A DNA stretch of 57,707 nt from an uncultured Clostridia bacterium (GTDB lineage: Bacteria; Bacillota; Clostridia; Oscillospirales; Ruminococcaceae), in contig CALBJC010000086.1 of the NCBI GenBank assembly GCA_937892655.1, positions 1-57,707 on the forward strand, written 5' to 3'. Of the stretch, positions 26,341-35,006 are shown in pieces. Numbering within the stretch: position 1 is the stretch's first letter; every line of letters begins with the position of its first letter. Made by a program: the position numbers and the translations under genes. The notes beneath the pieces were generated by a model. It worked only from the letters and a program-made list of their open reading frames with translations. It searched no databases and was not told where the DNA came from.

Positions 26341-27891
26341 CTATAAAAGCGGTGAGAAGAGCTTGATAACTCTGTAGAAAAATCTGTTGAAGGCGTTTTT
26401 CTTTTGGAGATACCCTTCGTCAATCTCCTGACATTTTTCAAGCGTTTCCATAAAATCTTCCCTGAGTGCCTTAGCACAGCTTGATTTATACATCAGTATG
26501 CCATTTTCAAAGTGAAGATAAAAGCTTCGAAAATCAAAGTTTGCAGTACCTACAACGCAGATGTTGTCGTCGGATATTACCGATTTTGCGTGAATAAACC
26601 CTGGGGTGTATTCATAGATCTTAACTCCTGCTTTCAAAAGCGTCGGGTAGTTTGAGCGGGTAACCATAAATACTGTTTTCTTATCGGGGATATGCGGAGT
26701 TATTATCTTTACATCAACGCCGCTCTGCGCTGCGATACAAAGAGCAGATACCATTTCGTTATCTAAAATCAGGTAAGGCGTTGAGATGTATACATACTTT
26801 TTGGCGTCGTTTATAATATTCATATAGCAGTATTTGCCGGGTAGGTCGTTTGTTATAGGCCCGTCAAAAAGAGGCTGAACAAAGCCGTCATCCTCGCATG
26901 CCTTTGTTGCAAGATACTGGGTATACTCAAGCGGTGAACGGTCTTTCTTGTAGCGCTCTGAAAAATACCATAGCTGTAAAAATGCTATAGTCAGCCTTGA
27001 AACTGCAAGACCTTCTATCATAACGCCGTTGTCCTTCCAGTGGCCGTGGCGCTCTTTTACATTTATATACTCGTCAGCGAGGTTGATACCGCCCGTAAAA
27101 CCGACATTGCCGTCAATGATGAGCAGCTTTCTGTGGTCGCGGTAGTTTAAGAATGAGTCGAGCGACGGACGGAAACGGTTGAAGAGCTGAACCTTGATAC
27201 CCTGCTTTTGTAAAAATGACGGATATGAAACAGGCAAAAGCTGTATAGTACCCATATCGTCATATAAAACTCTTATATCAACGCCAGCCTTTGCCTTATC
27301 GATAAGTATCTTTAAAATGTTATCCCACATTATTCCCTGGTCGATGATGAAGTATTCTAAGAAAATAAACCTTTCGGCCTTTTTGAGCTCTTCTAAAACT
27401 CTTTCAAAATAAACCTCGCCGCTTTTTAAATACTCGGTTTTTGTCCCCTTGTAAACGGGGCAGATAGCGGCATTCTGAACATATCTAAACTGTCTTGCGA
27501 TATCAGGGTTTTCATATAAAAGCTGAGCCATAACCTCTTTGTTTTGCGGGGTTACAGAGGATATTGAATCCTGATACTTTGAAAAACGCTTTCTGATGCG
27601 GTGATTGATGTTCTGCCTGCCGAAAATAAGATAAAGCGGTGCGCCAAAAATCGGGAATACAAGTATCGGGATGATCCACGCTATTTTAAACGACGGATTT
27701 GACTCGTCATTTACAATACTCACAACTAAAAGCAGAGAAATAACAGCCATAACAAAATAATAGATGTAGAAATTTTCTACAAAATAAATAAGACCGAACA
27801 GTATAAATAAAATCTGCAGTAAGATTAAAATACAGGTTATAAAGAGTCTGCCCGCAAAAAAGCGCAGCAGCTTTTTTAAGAATTTTGTCAT
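26341..27891 (-). CDS. cls: Cardiolipin synthase (phospholipase D family)
   Basis: The 516-residue protein has two N-terminal membrane helices (about 12-60), a PLDNUC_N segment (WIIPILVFPIFGAPLYL) and two HKD motifs, HRKLLIIDG and HAKSVISDD. It joins phosphatidylglycerol molecules into cardiolipin at the cytoplasmic membrane. AAAGGAG precedes the start. Confidence 0.93.
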   Translation of the reverse strand: MTKFLKKLLRFFAGRLFITCILILLQILFILFGLIYFVENFYIYYFVMAVISLLLVVSIVNDESNPSFKIAWIIPILVFPIFGAPLYLIFGRQNINHRIRKRFSKYQDSISSVTPQNKEVMAQLLYENPDIARQFRYVQNAAICPVYKGTKTEYLKSGEVYFERVLEELKKAERFIFLEYFIIDQGIMWDNILKILIDKAKAGVDIRVLYDDMGTIQLLPVSYPSFLQKQGIKVQLFNRFRPSLDSFLNYRDHRKLLIIDGNVGFTGGINLADEYINVKERHGHWKDNGVMIEGLAVSRLTIAFLQLWYFSERYKKDRSPLEYTQYLATKACEDDGFVQPLFDGPITNDLPGKYCYMNIINDAKKYVYISTPYLILDNEMVSALCIAAQSGVDVKIITPHIPDKKTVFMVTRSNYPTLLKAGVKIYEYTPGFIHAKSVISDDNICVVGTANFDFRSFYLHFENGILMYKSSCAKALREDFMETLEKCQEIDEGYLQKKNAFNRFFYRVIKLFSPLL

Positions 27892-28044
27892 TGCTACTTC
27901 TCCTTTCTTTTGAGTATAATCAACCTATTATAATTAGTATACAGCTAAAATGAACAAAATGCAAGAAAATTAAAAATAAATATATCAAAGTTTCAAAAGC
28001 ATAGTTTAGTTTCAAATTTTGATATTTCTGTTTAAGAAAATGCA

Positions 28045-28074
28045 TTGACCGCTTTGTATTTATGATGATATACT
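28045..28074 (+). promoter_or_regulatory. Promoter of the GH2 gene
   Basis: TTGACC (28045-28050), an 18-base spacer and TATACT (28069-28074). The region from 27892 to 28128 holds no other gene. Confidence 0.7.
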
Positions 28075-28128
28075 TGAAATGTAAACCTATGTTAAAGTTC
28101 AAATATTATATCTGAGGGGGATTTTAAT

Positions 28129-31100
28129 ATGTCAGTAAAAACACTTTTCTGCAGCGACTGGGAATTCTGTAAATGTGAGTTCGGCGCTCAGTACAGAAGT
28201 GATCTTGATTTTAAGCCTGTTGATATTCCGCATGACTGGCTTATCCACGATACTCTTAATCTGTATGAAACCTCAACCGGTATCTACAGAAAGAGATTTT
28301 CATACAAAAAAAGTGAAGATACCATAACCTCTGTCCGCTTTGAGGGCGTGTATATGGATACTACGGTTTACTTAAACGGCAGCGAGGTAGGTCAGTGGAA
28401 ATACGGCTACTCAACCTTTGAGTTTGACATTACTGAATATATCAAGGATGGCGAGAATGAGCTCGTTGTAAAGGTTGACCATCATAGCCCTAATACCCGT
28501 TGGTATTCGGGTGCTGGTATCTACAGAAAGGTTTACCTTTTTGAAAGAAGGCGCTCTCATATTCTGCCTGACGGTATCTATACCTCAACCAAAAAGGTAT
28601 CAGGCGGCTTTGAGCTTTTGGTATCAACAGAAAGCGCAAGACCTGAAGGGGTTGATTTGTGGCATTACAATATCCGCTCAACAGTTTATGACCTTAGCGG
28701 TAATGAGGTAGCCTCTGTTACATCAAAGGCTTGTGCCTGCGATAGATCTTGCATTGATGAGCTTGTTTTAAAGGATGGCTACAGCTACTCGGTAACTCAT
28801 CAGAATATTTTCGTTGAAAATCCAAAGCGGTGGGATGTAGAGCAGGGCAATCTCTATACTGTAAAAACCGAGCTTTTGGTGAATGGAGAGGTCGTTGACA
28901 GCGAGAATACAAGAGTAGGTTTTAAAACCTTTGAATTTACAACTGATAAAGGCTTTTTCATAAACGGTAAGCATCTCAAGCTTCACGGCTGCTGTGAGCA
29001 TCACGATCTGGGTGCGCTGGGTGCCGCTGTAAACCGCGCGGCTATTAAAAGAAAGCTTGTAAAGCTCCGTTCAATGGGTATCAATTCTATCAGAACCTCC
29101 CACAATATGCCTGCAAAGGAATTTATGGAGCTTTGCGATGAAATGGGCTTTCTGGTAGTTTCAGAAGCGTTTGATATGTGGGAACGACAGAAAACGACCT
29201 ACGATTACGCAAGATTTTTCAAGCAGTGGGTTTCAAAGGATGTAGCTTCATGGGTAAGACGTGACAGAAACCACGCTTCAATTATAGCCTGGAGTATCGG
29301 CAACGAAATTTACGATACCCACGCTGATGACAGAGGGCAGGAGGTTACTACCTTACTTTACAGCCTTGTCAGAAAAAATGACTACCGTGCAAACGGCTAT
29401 GTTACAATAGGTTCAAACTATATGCAGGGTGAAAACGCTCAGAAATGTGCTGACATTATAAAGCTGGCAGGCTATAACTACGGCGAGCGCCTCTACGATG
29501 AGCATCATAAAAAGCACCCTGACTGGATGATTTACGGCAGCGAAACAGCCTCAGTCGTTCAGAGCCGCGGCATCTATCATTTCCCGCTTTCAAAGGTTAT
29601 TTTAGCTGATGATGACGAGCAGTGTTCATCGATTGGTAACTGCGCTACTGCATGGGGTGCGAGAAATACAGAGGCTTGCATCATTCCTGACAGAGATGCA
29701 AAATACTGTGCAGGTCAGTATATCTGGACAGGTTTTGACTATATCGGTGAGCCTACTCCATACTCTACCAAAAACAGCTACTTCGGTCAGATTGATACAG
29801 CGGGCTTCTATAAGGATAGCTACTATGTTTTCAAATCTGAATGGACAGATTACAAAAAAGCTCCGTCTATACATATCTTCCCTCACTGGGATTTCAACTG
29901 CGGACAGCTCATTGATGTTCGTGTTACAACAAATGCTCCGAGCTTAGAGCTTTTCTTCAATGGCAGATCTCTTGGCAAAACTCACATCGACCACGCAAAC
30001 GGTAAGGTCTTGACAGGCGATTACAGCCTTGGATATACCCCCGGCGAGCTTGTGGCTGTAGCGTATGATGAATACGGCAAGGAAATTGCAAGAGACAGGG
30101 TTTCATCCTTTGGTGAAACTGAAAAGTTCCTTGTAGAGTGTGATAAAAAAGAGCTTCTGGCAAACGGCGAGGATATGATCTTTGTAGAGATCTCAGCACT
30201 TGACAGGGATGATAATTTTGTTGCAAACGCCAACAACAGAGTTAATGTTACAGTATCAGGTGCAGGTAGACTCTTAGGTCTTGACAATGGTGATTCTACC
30301 GACTACGATCAGTATAAAACTACTTCCCGTCGTCTGTTCTCGGGCAAGCTCCTTGCTATGATTGGCGCTACAGACAGAGTAGGCGACATAAACGTTGAAA
30401 TTTCAAGCAAGGGTCTAAAAACTCAGAAGATAAAGCTCACAGCTGTAAAGAGCGATATCGACAGCGGCGTTTCATTCGGTGAAAACTGCTCGCTGCGTGA
30501 CGCTGAATGTAAAAATCAGTCAGCAGATGTTCCTGTAAGAACAGTAAAGCTCTCTTGCGATAACAGAGAGCTCGGCGTTGGTAACGAAGAAGCAGTTGTT
30601 GATGTTGAGGTTTTACCTGCAAACGCTTCTTATGCAGACCAGATTGAATACCGCATTACAACAGATATCGGTATCGTATCAAAGGTTGCAACTATAACAA
30701 AGGTTGAAAACGGCAAGGTCTACATCAGAGCAAACGGTGACGGCGAGTTTTTCCTCAGAGCACTTTGTAAAAACGGAACAAACAAGTATCATATGATTTC
30801 AGTTTTACCGTTTACCGCTCAGGGTCTTGGCAGTGCGCTTGTTGACCCTTATGAATTTGTAACAGCGGGTCTGTTCACAGTTTCAGAGGGCAAGGCTATA
30901 AACGGCATTGAGCAGGGTATGTCATTCACTCAGGAAAAAACCTGGTTTGGTTTTGAAAATGTTGATTTTGGTATGGCAGGCGGTCAGAGAGTAACCCTAC
31001 CTGTATACTCAAATATGAACACTCCTACAAGGCTGTGGTTCTATGACGGTATCCCCGGTGAGGGCGGCGAGCTTATCGGCGATTTTGAATACAACAAGCC

Positions 31101-31587
31101 TCCGAAGTGGCTTACATATACGCCTGATACCTTTACTCTCACAAAGCGCTTAAAGGGTATTCATACCTTTGTTATCATGGGTATGAACGGCGCTACAGTA
31201 AAGGGCTTTGAGTTTGAAAAGCTTTCTAAGGAAACTGCCGAAATTGACGCTGTTGATAATCTGAGCATTTACGGCGATAAGTATACTGTAAATAAAGATG
31301 ATGTTACAGGTATCGGCAACAACGTTGTTTTATCATTCGGTGAATTTGATTTTGAAAAAGCGCCGTCAAAGCTTCATATCTGCGGTAAATCCGCCCTTGA
31401 GAAAAACAGCATAAACCTCTGCGTTACAAAGGATGGCAATACAAAACGTATCCTTATTGAGTTTGAAGGCTGCGCGGAGTATACCGACAGAGTGTTTGAT
31501 ATTGAGGGCGTTGAGGGCAATTGCGAGCTTTCATTTACCTTCTTACCAGGTACTGATTTTGACTTTAAGTCATTCAGATTTGAGTAA
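28129..31587 (+). CDS. Glycoside hydrolase family 2 (beta-galactosidase-like), large multidomain
   Basis: The 1152 residues hold a GH2 sugar-binding domain (1-160), an Ig-like domain (160-270) and a TIM barrel (270-560) with acid/base Glu in WSIGNEIYD and probable nucleophile in MIYGSETAS. Further domains follow: a DUF4982-like part, a GH2 C-terminal Ig domain (AGRLLGLDNGDSTDYDQYK), another Ig-like domain and a C-terminal beta-rich domain (about 900-1050) resembling a carbohydrate-binding module. No signal peptide is seen. Substrate could be beta-galactosides or other beta-glycosides. Confidence 0.9.
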   Translation: MSVKTLFCSDWEFCKCEFGAQYRSDLDFKPVDIPHDWLIHDTLNLYETSTGIYRKRFSYKKSEDTITSVRFEGVYMDTTVYLNGSEVGQWKYGYSTFEFDITEYIKDGENELVVKVDHHSPNTRWYSGAGIYRKVYLFERRRSHILPDGIYTSTKKVSGGFELLVSTESARPEGVDLWHYNIRSTVYDLSGNEVASVTSKACACDRSCIDELVLKDGYSYSVTHQNIFVENPKRWDVEQGNLYTVKTELLVNGEVVDSENTRVGFKTFEFTTDKGFFINGKHLKLHGCCEHHDLGALGAAVNRAAIKRKLVKLRSMGINSIRTSHNMPAKEFMELCDEMGFLVVSEAFDMWERQKTTYDYARFFKQWVSKDVASWVRRDRNHASIIAWSIGNEIYDTHADDRGQEVTTLLYSLVRKNDYRANGYVTIGSNYMQGENAQKCADIIKLAGYNYGERLYDEHHKKHPDWMIYGSETASVVQSRGIYHFPLSKVILADDDEQCSSIGNCATAWGARNTEACIIPDRDAKYCAGQYIWTGFDYIGEPTPYSTKNSYFGQIDTAGFYKDSYYVFKSEWTDYKKAPSIHIFPHWDFNCGQLIDVRVTTNAPSLELFFNGRSLGKTHIDHANGKVLTGDYSLGYTPGELVAVAYDEYGKEIARDRVSSFGETEKFLVECDKKELLANGEDMIFVEISALDRDDNFVANANNRVNVTVSGAGRLLGLDNGDSTDYDQYKTTSRRLFSGKLLAMIGATDRVGDINVEISSKGLKTQKIKLTAVKSDIDSGVSFGENCSLRDAECKNQSADVPVRTVKLSCDNRELGVGNEEAVVDVEVLPANASYADQIEYRITTDIGIVSKVATITKVENGKVYIRANGDGEFFLRALCKNGTNKYHMISVLPFTAQGLGSALVDPYEFVTAGLFTVSEGKAINGIEQGMSFTQEKTWFGFENVDFGMAGGQRVTLPVYSNMNTPTRLWFYDGIPGEGGELIGDFEYNKPPKWLTYTPDTFTLTKRLKGIHTFVIMGMNGATVKGFEFEKLSKETAEIDAVDNLSIYGDKYTVNKDDVTGIGNNVVLSFGEFDFEKAPSKLHICGKSALEKNSINLCVTKDGNTKRILIEFEGCAEYTDRVFDIEGVEGNCELSFTFLPGTDFDFKSFRFE

Positions 31588-31617
31588 ATCATTTACTATT
31601 ATTCATAATTTGAAATG

Positions 31618-31651
31618 CCCGTCAGGCGAAAGTCTGGCGGGTTTGTTTTTT
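31618..31651 (+). terminator. Terminator of the GH2 gene
   Basis: Stem CCCGTCAG / CTGGCGGG (one G-T pair) followed by TTTGTTTTTTT. Confidence 0.8.
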
Positions 31652-31735
31652 TCAAGATGCGAAAATACGCTATTTTATTCGTTAAAACTATACAAAAAAC
31701 TGCCTAAAATTTCTATTTCAAACTTTGATATTTTG

Positions 31736-31765
31736 TTGACAATTTATATATTATTATGATATAAT
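31736..31765 (+). promoter_or_regulatory. Promoter of the dynamin operon
   Basis: TTGACA (31736-31741), an 18-base spacer and TATAAT (31760-31765), about 75 bases before the first gene. The ribosome-binding site GGGAGG is at 31828-31833. Confidence 0.85.
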
Positions 31766-31839
31766 TTTATATTAGAATAGTATGCTTATGCCGCCTTGAA
31801 AAAAGGCAATGAATACATCAAATACTTGGGAGGATTACA

Positions 31840-34008
31840 ATGAACAAGCAACTCAATTATGGTAACTACCAGGCTTACCGCGAAACCATTGATAAGCTGA
31901 CAGCCAGCCTGACATCTTTGCTCGATTTGTCAGAGCAGGTATCTCTTACCCATACAGCGCAGTCTGTAAAAGAAACTCTCGACAAGGCTCTCGATGAACA
32001 TTTCGAGGTAGCTATTGTCGGTGAATTCAAAAGAGGTAAATCAACTCTTATCAACGCTATGCTTGGTAAAGAGGTTCTGCCTGCTGACGTTTTGCCGGCA
32101 ACTGCAACCTTAAACCGTGTAACCTACAGCGAAACTCCTTATGTTTCTGTTGAATACAAAAACGGCGAGATTGAAAACGTAGATATTAACGAGCTTGAAA
32201 ACTACGTTACAAAGCTTACATACGAGTCAGAAATCAAGGCTGAAACTGTAAAGGAAGCTACAGTTTACTATGATACAGATTTCTGTAGAAATAATGTTGA
32301 TATTATTGATACTCCTGGTCTTAACGATGATGAACAGATGACAAATGTTACATTATCTATCCTTCCTGAAATTGACGCGGCTGTATTTGTAATTTCAGCA
32401 AACTCACCTTTCTCACAGTTTGAAAAGGAATTTCTGGAAAAGAAAATGCTTACTTCTGACGTAGGCAGAATTATCTTTGCAGTAAACTGCTTTGGCACAT
32501 TCTCAAGAGAGGATGAAAAGAAGATCGTTGAAACTGTAAGACAGAGAATTACCCGTTACGTTATGGAAAAGGCTATGAAGGTAATGGGCGAGGATTCAAG
32601 AGAATTTGCAGTTTACAAGAGAAAGATCGGTACTCCTAGAGTTATCGGCGTATACGCAAAGCAGGCGCTTTTGGCAAAGCAAAACGGCGATACTGCGGCT
32701 TTGGAAGACAGTAACTTCCCTGCATTTGAAGAAGCGCTCGAAACAATGCTTACAAAAGAGCGTGGTCTTATCACCTTGCATATCCTTGCAAACAAGATCA
32801 CAAACGCAGGTAAGGAAGTTCTGAATACTGTTGTACTTCAGGAAAATGCTCTCATGATGGAAAATGATGAGTTTATGGAAAAGTACAGAACAGCTATCGA
32901 AGAGATTGACGAAATCAGAAACAAGAAGAGAGCTGAGTTTGTAAGAATCAATGAAGCTGCAAACAGAGTATTTGCTGACTTACAGCCTCTTATGGATAAC
33001 TACTGGGTTGAAATCGACCAGACAGCTATGGATGTTATCGATAATTTCCCTATGTCTGCTGAAGACTTGAAGAAGGAAAGATTAAAGCTTGTTTACGATA
33101 AGCTTACAGAAAAGATTAAAGAAAGCATTCAGAATAAAGCACAGCTCATCTGTGAACAGATTCAGAATGAGATCAACATCGCTCTTTCTGATGAAACTGA
33201 AAGACTTCAGGAATTTGAAGACGAGTTCTTTGAATCTGTAAACAAGATTCAGGAAATGTTTATGGTCAACAAGAAAATAAGCCGCAACGGCGGTGCTGTT
33301 GACCAGCTTATCGGTGCGGCTATCGGCGCTACAGGTACAGGCGGCTTGTTCATAGGCTTCAGAGAAGCCGGTGCAAAGGGTGCATTACTCGGCGGTATCA
33401 CAGGCGCTGCAGGCTTCTTTGCGTCATATTTCCCTGCAATGTTCTTTGCGGGCTTCTTAGGAATTACAACTGGCCCTGTTGTACTCTGCCTTATGGCTTT
33501 TGCAGGTCTTGCAGGTACATTTACAGGTAAGTTTACAGTAGATAAGTTCCTGACTCAGGAAAGAATTGATAAGTTCAAGGCTGATTTCAAAACTCAGGTA
33601 AGAAAGCAGTTCCACGAAATGAAGATCAATACCGACTTCTCAGAATCAGTTCGTAAGCAGGTATTCACAGCGTTTGAAGGATTAAAGAAGAAGATTGAAA
33701 CTGAAACAGAAATCATTCTCTGCGATACTCAGAAAACTCTCGATAACCTCAATACTCTCAAGGCTGAAAAGAAGAACGTTTCTGAAAAGGAAATGGAAAG
33801 ACTTCACGGTGTTGCAGATGCCGCAAGTAAGATTTTAACAGACGCTTACGCTATGCGTCGTGAGCTTACAGGTGCGCTGTCAGACAGCGGTATGGCAATT
33901 CCTGAGCTTGAAAAGAAGGATGAAACTGCTGAAGGCGCAGAGGCAACTGAAGCAACAGAAAATACAGAAGCTACAGAAAATACAGAAAGTGAAGCTGTAA
34001 CAGAATAG
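31840..34008 (+). CDS. Dynamin-like GTPase with membrane segment
   Basis: The 722-residue protein has a dynamin-type G domain: G1 GEFKRGKST at 61-69, the G2 Thr around 88-90 and DTPGLND from 157. Long helical bundles follow. Residues about 484-564 form a hydrophobic, glycine-rich region that could span or insert in the membrane, like the paddle of bacterial dynamin-like proteins. The C-terminus is a low-complexity Thr/Glu tail (ATENTEATENTES). These GTPases remodel or guard membranes. First gene of a three-gene operon. Confidence 0.9.
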   Translation: MNKQLNYGNYQAYRETIDKLTASLTSLLDLSEQVSLTHTAQSVKETLDKALDEHFEVAIVGEFKRGKSTLINAMLGKEVLPADVLPATATLNRVTYSETPYVSVEYKNGEIENVDINELENYVTKLTYESEIKAETVKEATVYYDTDFCRNNVDIIDTPGLNDDEQMTNVTLSILPEIDAAVFVISANSPFSQFEKEFLEKKMLTSDVGRIIFAVNCFGTFSREDEKKIVETVRQRITRYVMEKAMKVMGEDSREFAVYKRKIGTPRVIGVYAKQALLAKQNGDTAALEDSNFPAFEEALETMLTKERGLITLHILANKITNAGKEVLNTVVLQENALMMENDEFMEKYRTAIEEIDEIRNKKRAEFVRINEAANRVFADLQPLMDNYWVEIDQTAMDVIDNFPMSAEDLKKERLKLVYDKLTEKIKESIQNKAQLICEQIQNEINIALSDETERLQEFEDEFFESVNKIQEMFMVNKKISRNGGAVDQLIGAAIGATGTGGLFIGFREAGAKGALLGGITGAAGFFASYFPAMFFAGFLGITTGPVVLCLMAFAGLAGTFTGKFTVDKFLTQERIDKFKADFKTQVRKQFHEMKINTDFSESVRKQVFTAFEGLKKKIETETEIILCDTQKTLDNLNTLKAEKKNVSEKEMERLHGVADAASKILTDAYAMRRELTGALSDSGMAIPELEKKDETAEGAEATEATENTEATENTESEAVTE

Positions 34009-34028
34009 TCAATAACGGAGGATAATCT

Positions 34029-35003
34029 ATGCAAAACAGTAATCCGCTGCTTCGAATTGACACCAGCTTCAGATCGTATTTAAATGCGTTTACCCGTTCG
34101 TTCAAAAATCACGTTGTGGGTGACGGTGCGCTTGACTACGCTTTTGACGCAGATTTTGCTGTCAGACAAAAGATAAATGGTCTGTCAGGCTGGTCGAAGC
34201 TTTCGAAGTGTATTACTACAAATGATATAACACAGGAGGCTAAAAACCTCTTCTCAAGAGTTTCTCAGGCAGGCTCTTTAAAATACCCTGAGATCTATGA
34301 TATCGTTAAAAAATGCTCTGAGCGATTAGAGCTTAATTTACCAACAGTTTTTGTAAGAAACGATACTGACAAGCCTATGCTTTACTCAATTGCCAGCGAA
34401 GTTATTGAGCCTTGTATCGTTATTACAGAGGCAATGCTCTCAAAGTATACTGCTAAAGAATTACAGCTTTTAATAGGCTGTGAATGTGGCAGGATCCAGA
34501 ATAACCACAGCGTTTACAATATGGCGTGCACCTACCTTAGTTTTACAAAGAACGGTTATAAGCCCATAAACCGCTCTTATGAATCGGCTATCAATAATCA
34601 GGTTATCTGCGCTCTGGTTGAATGGGTGAGATATGCAGAAATTACCGCTGACAGAGCGGCAATGATCTGTCTTGACAGCCCATCTGAATTTATCGATACA
34701 ATGGCAGGTATCTACAGAAAAGGCTACGTTGACCAGTATGGTAAAACAGAAAAGGAAATCAATACTGCGAGAATTTTACAGCTTGCAGATGAGCTTCATA
34801 TGGTAGCTGCCCGTCAGCTCAAGGTTGAGGATAATTTAAACCGTACAGAGTCAAGGCTCTTGTGCGCTTGTGAGTTTTTAAACAGCGATGCTTTATACCG
34901 CTGGAGAAAAGATTTATCTTATGGCGGTATTCATGCGACAGCGCCTCAGGTATGCGATATCAGATGTAATATGATATTAGATTCAACAAAGGGGGTTAAG
35001 TAG
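34029..35003 (+). CDS. M48-like metallopeptidase-fold protein with broken zinc motif
   Basis: The 324-residue protein aligns with M48-type peptidases around the zinc helix, but H-E-L-G-H reads C-E-C-G-R (151-155) while the following N-N-H (158-160) and the third-ligand region E204-ITADR are kept. It has no obvious membrane helix. Without the two histidines it should not be a normal zinc protease; it could be a scaffold or sensor. It starts 20 bases after the first dynamin gene and ends three bases before the second, so the three products probably work together. The family call rests on a short motif. Confidence 0.65.
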   Translation: MQNSNPLLRIDTSFRSYLNAFTRSFKNHVVGDGALDYAFDADFAVRQKINGLSGWSKLSKCITTNDITQEAKNLFSRVSQAGSLKYPEIYDIVKKCSERLELNLPTVFVRNDTDKPMLYSIASEVIEPCIVITEAMLSKYTAKELQLLIGCECGRIQNNHSVYNMACTYLSFTKNGYKPINRSYESAINNQVICALVEWVRYAEITADRAAMICLDSPSEFIDTMAGIYRKGYVDQYGKTEKEINTARILQLADELHMVAARQLKVEDNLNRTESRLLCACEFLNSDALYRWRKDLSYGGIHATAPQVCDIRCNMILDSTKGVK

Positions 35004-35006
35004 AGA

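Noticed and set aside
26341..27891. Possible phospholipase D toxin or nuclease of a defence system
   Set aside because: Two N-terminal membrane helices plus the PLDNUC_N segment and two HKD motifs fit cardiolipin synthase.
27987..28002. Near-match between ATATCAAAGTTTCAAA here and the reverse complement of 31716-31731
   Set aside because: Sixteen AT-rich bases with one mismatch before two unrelated genes; chance is likely and the positions relative to the promoters differ.
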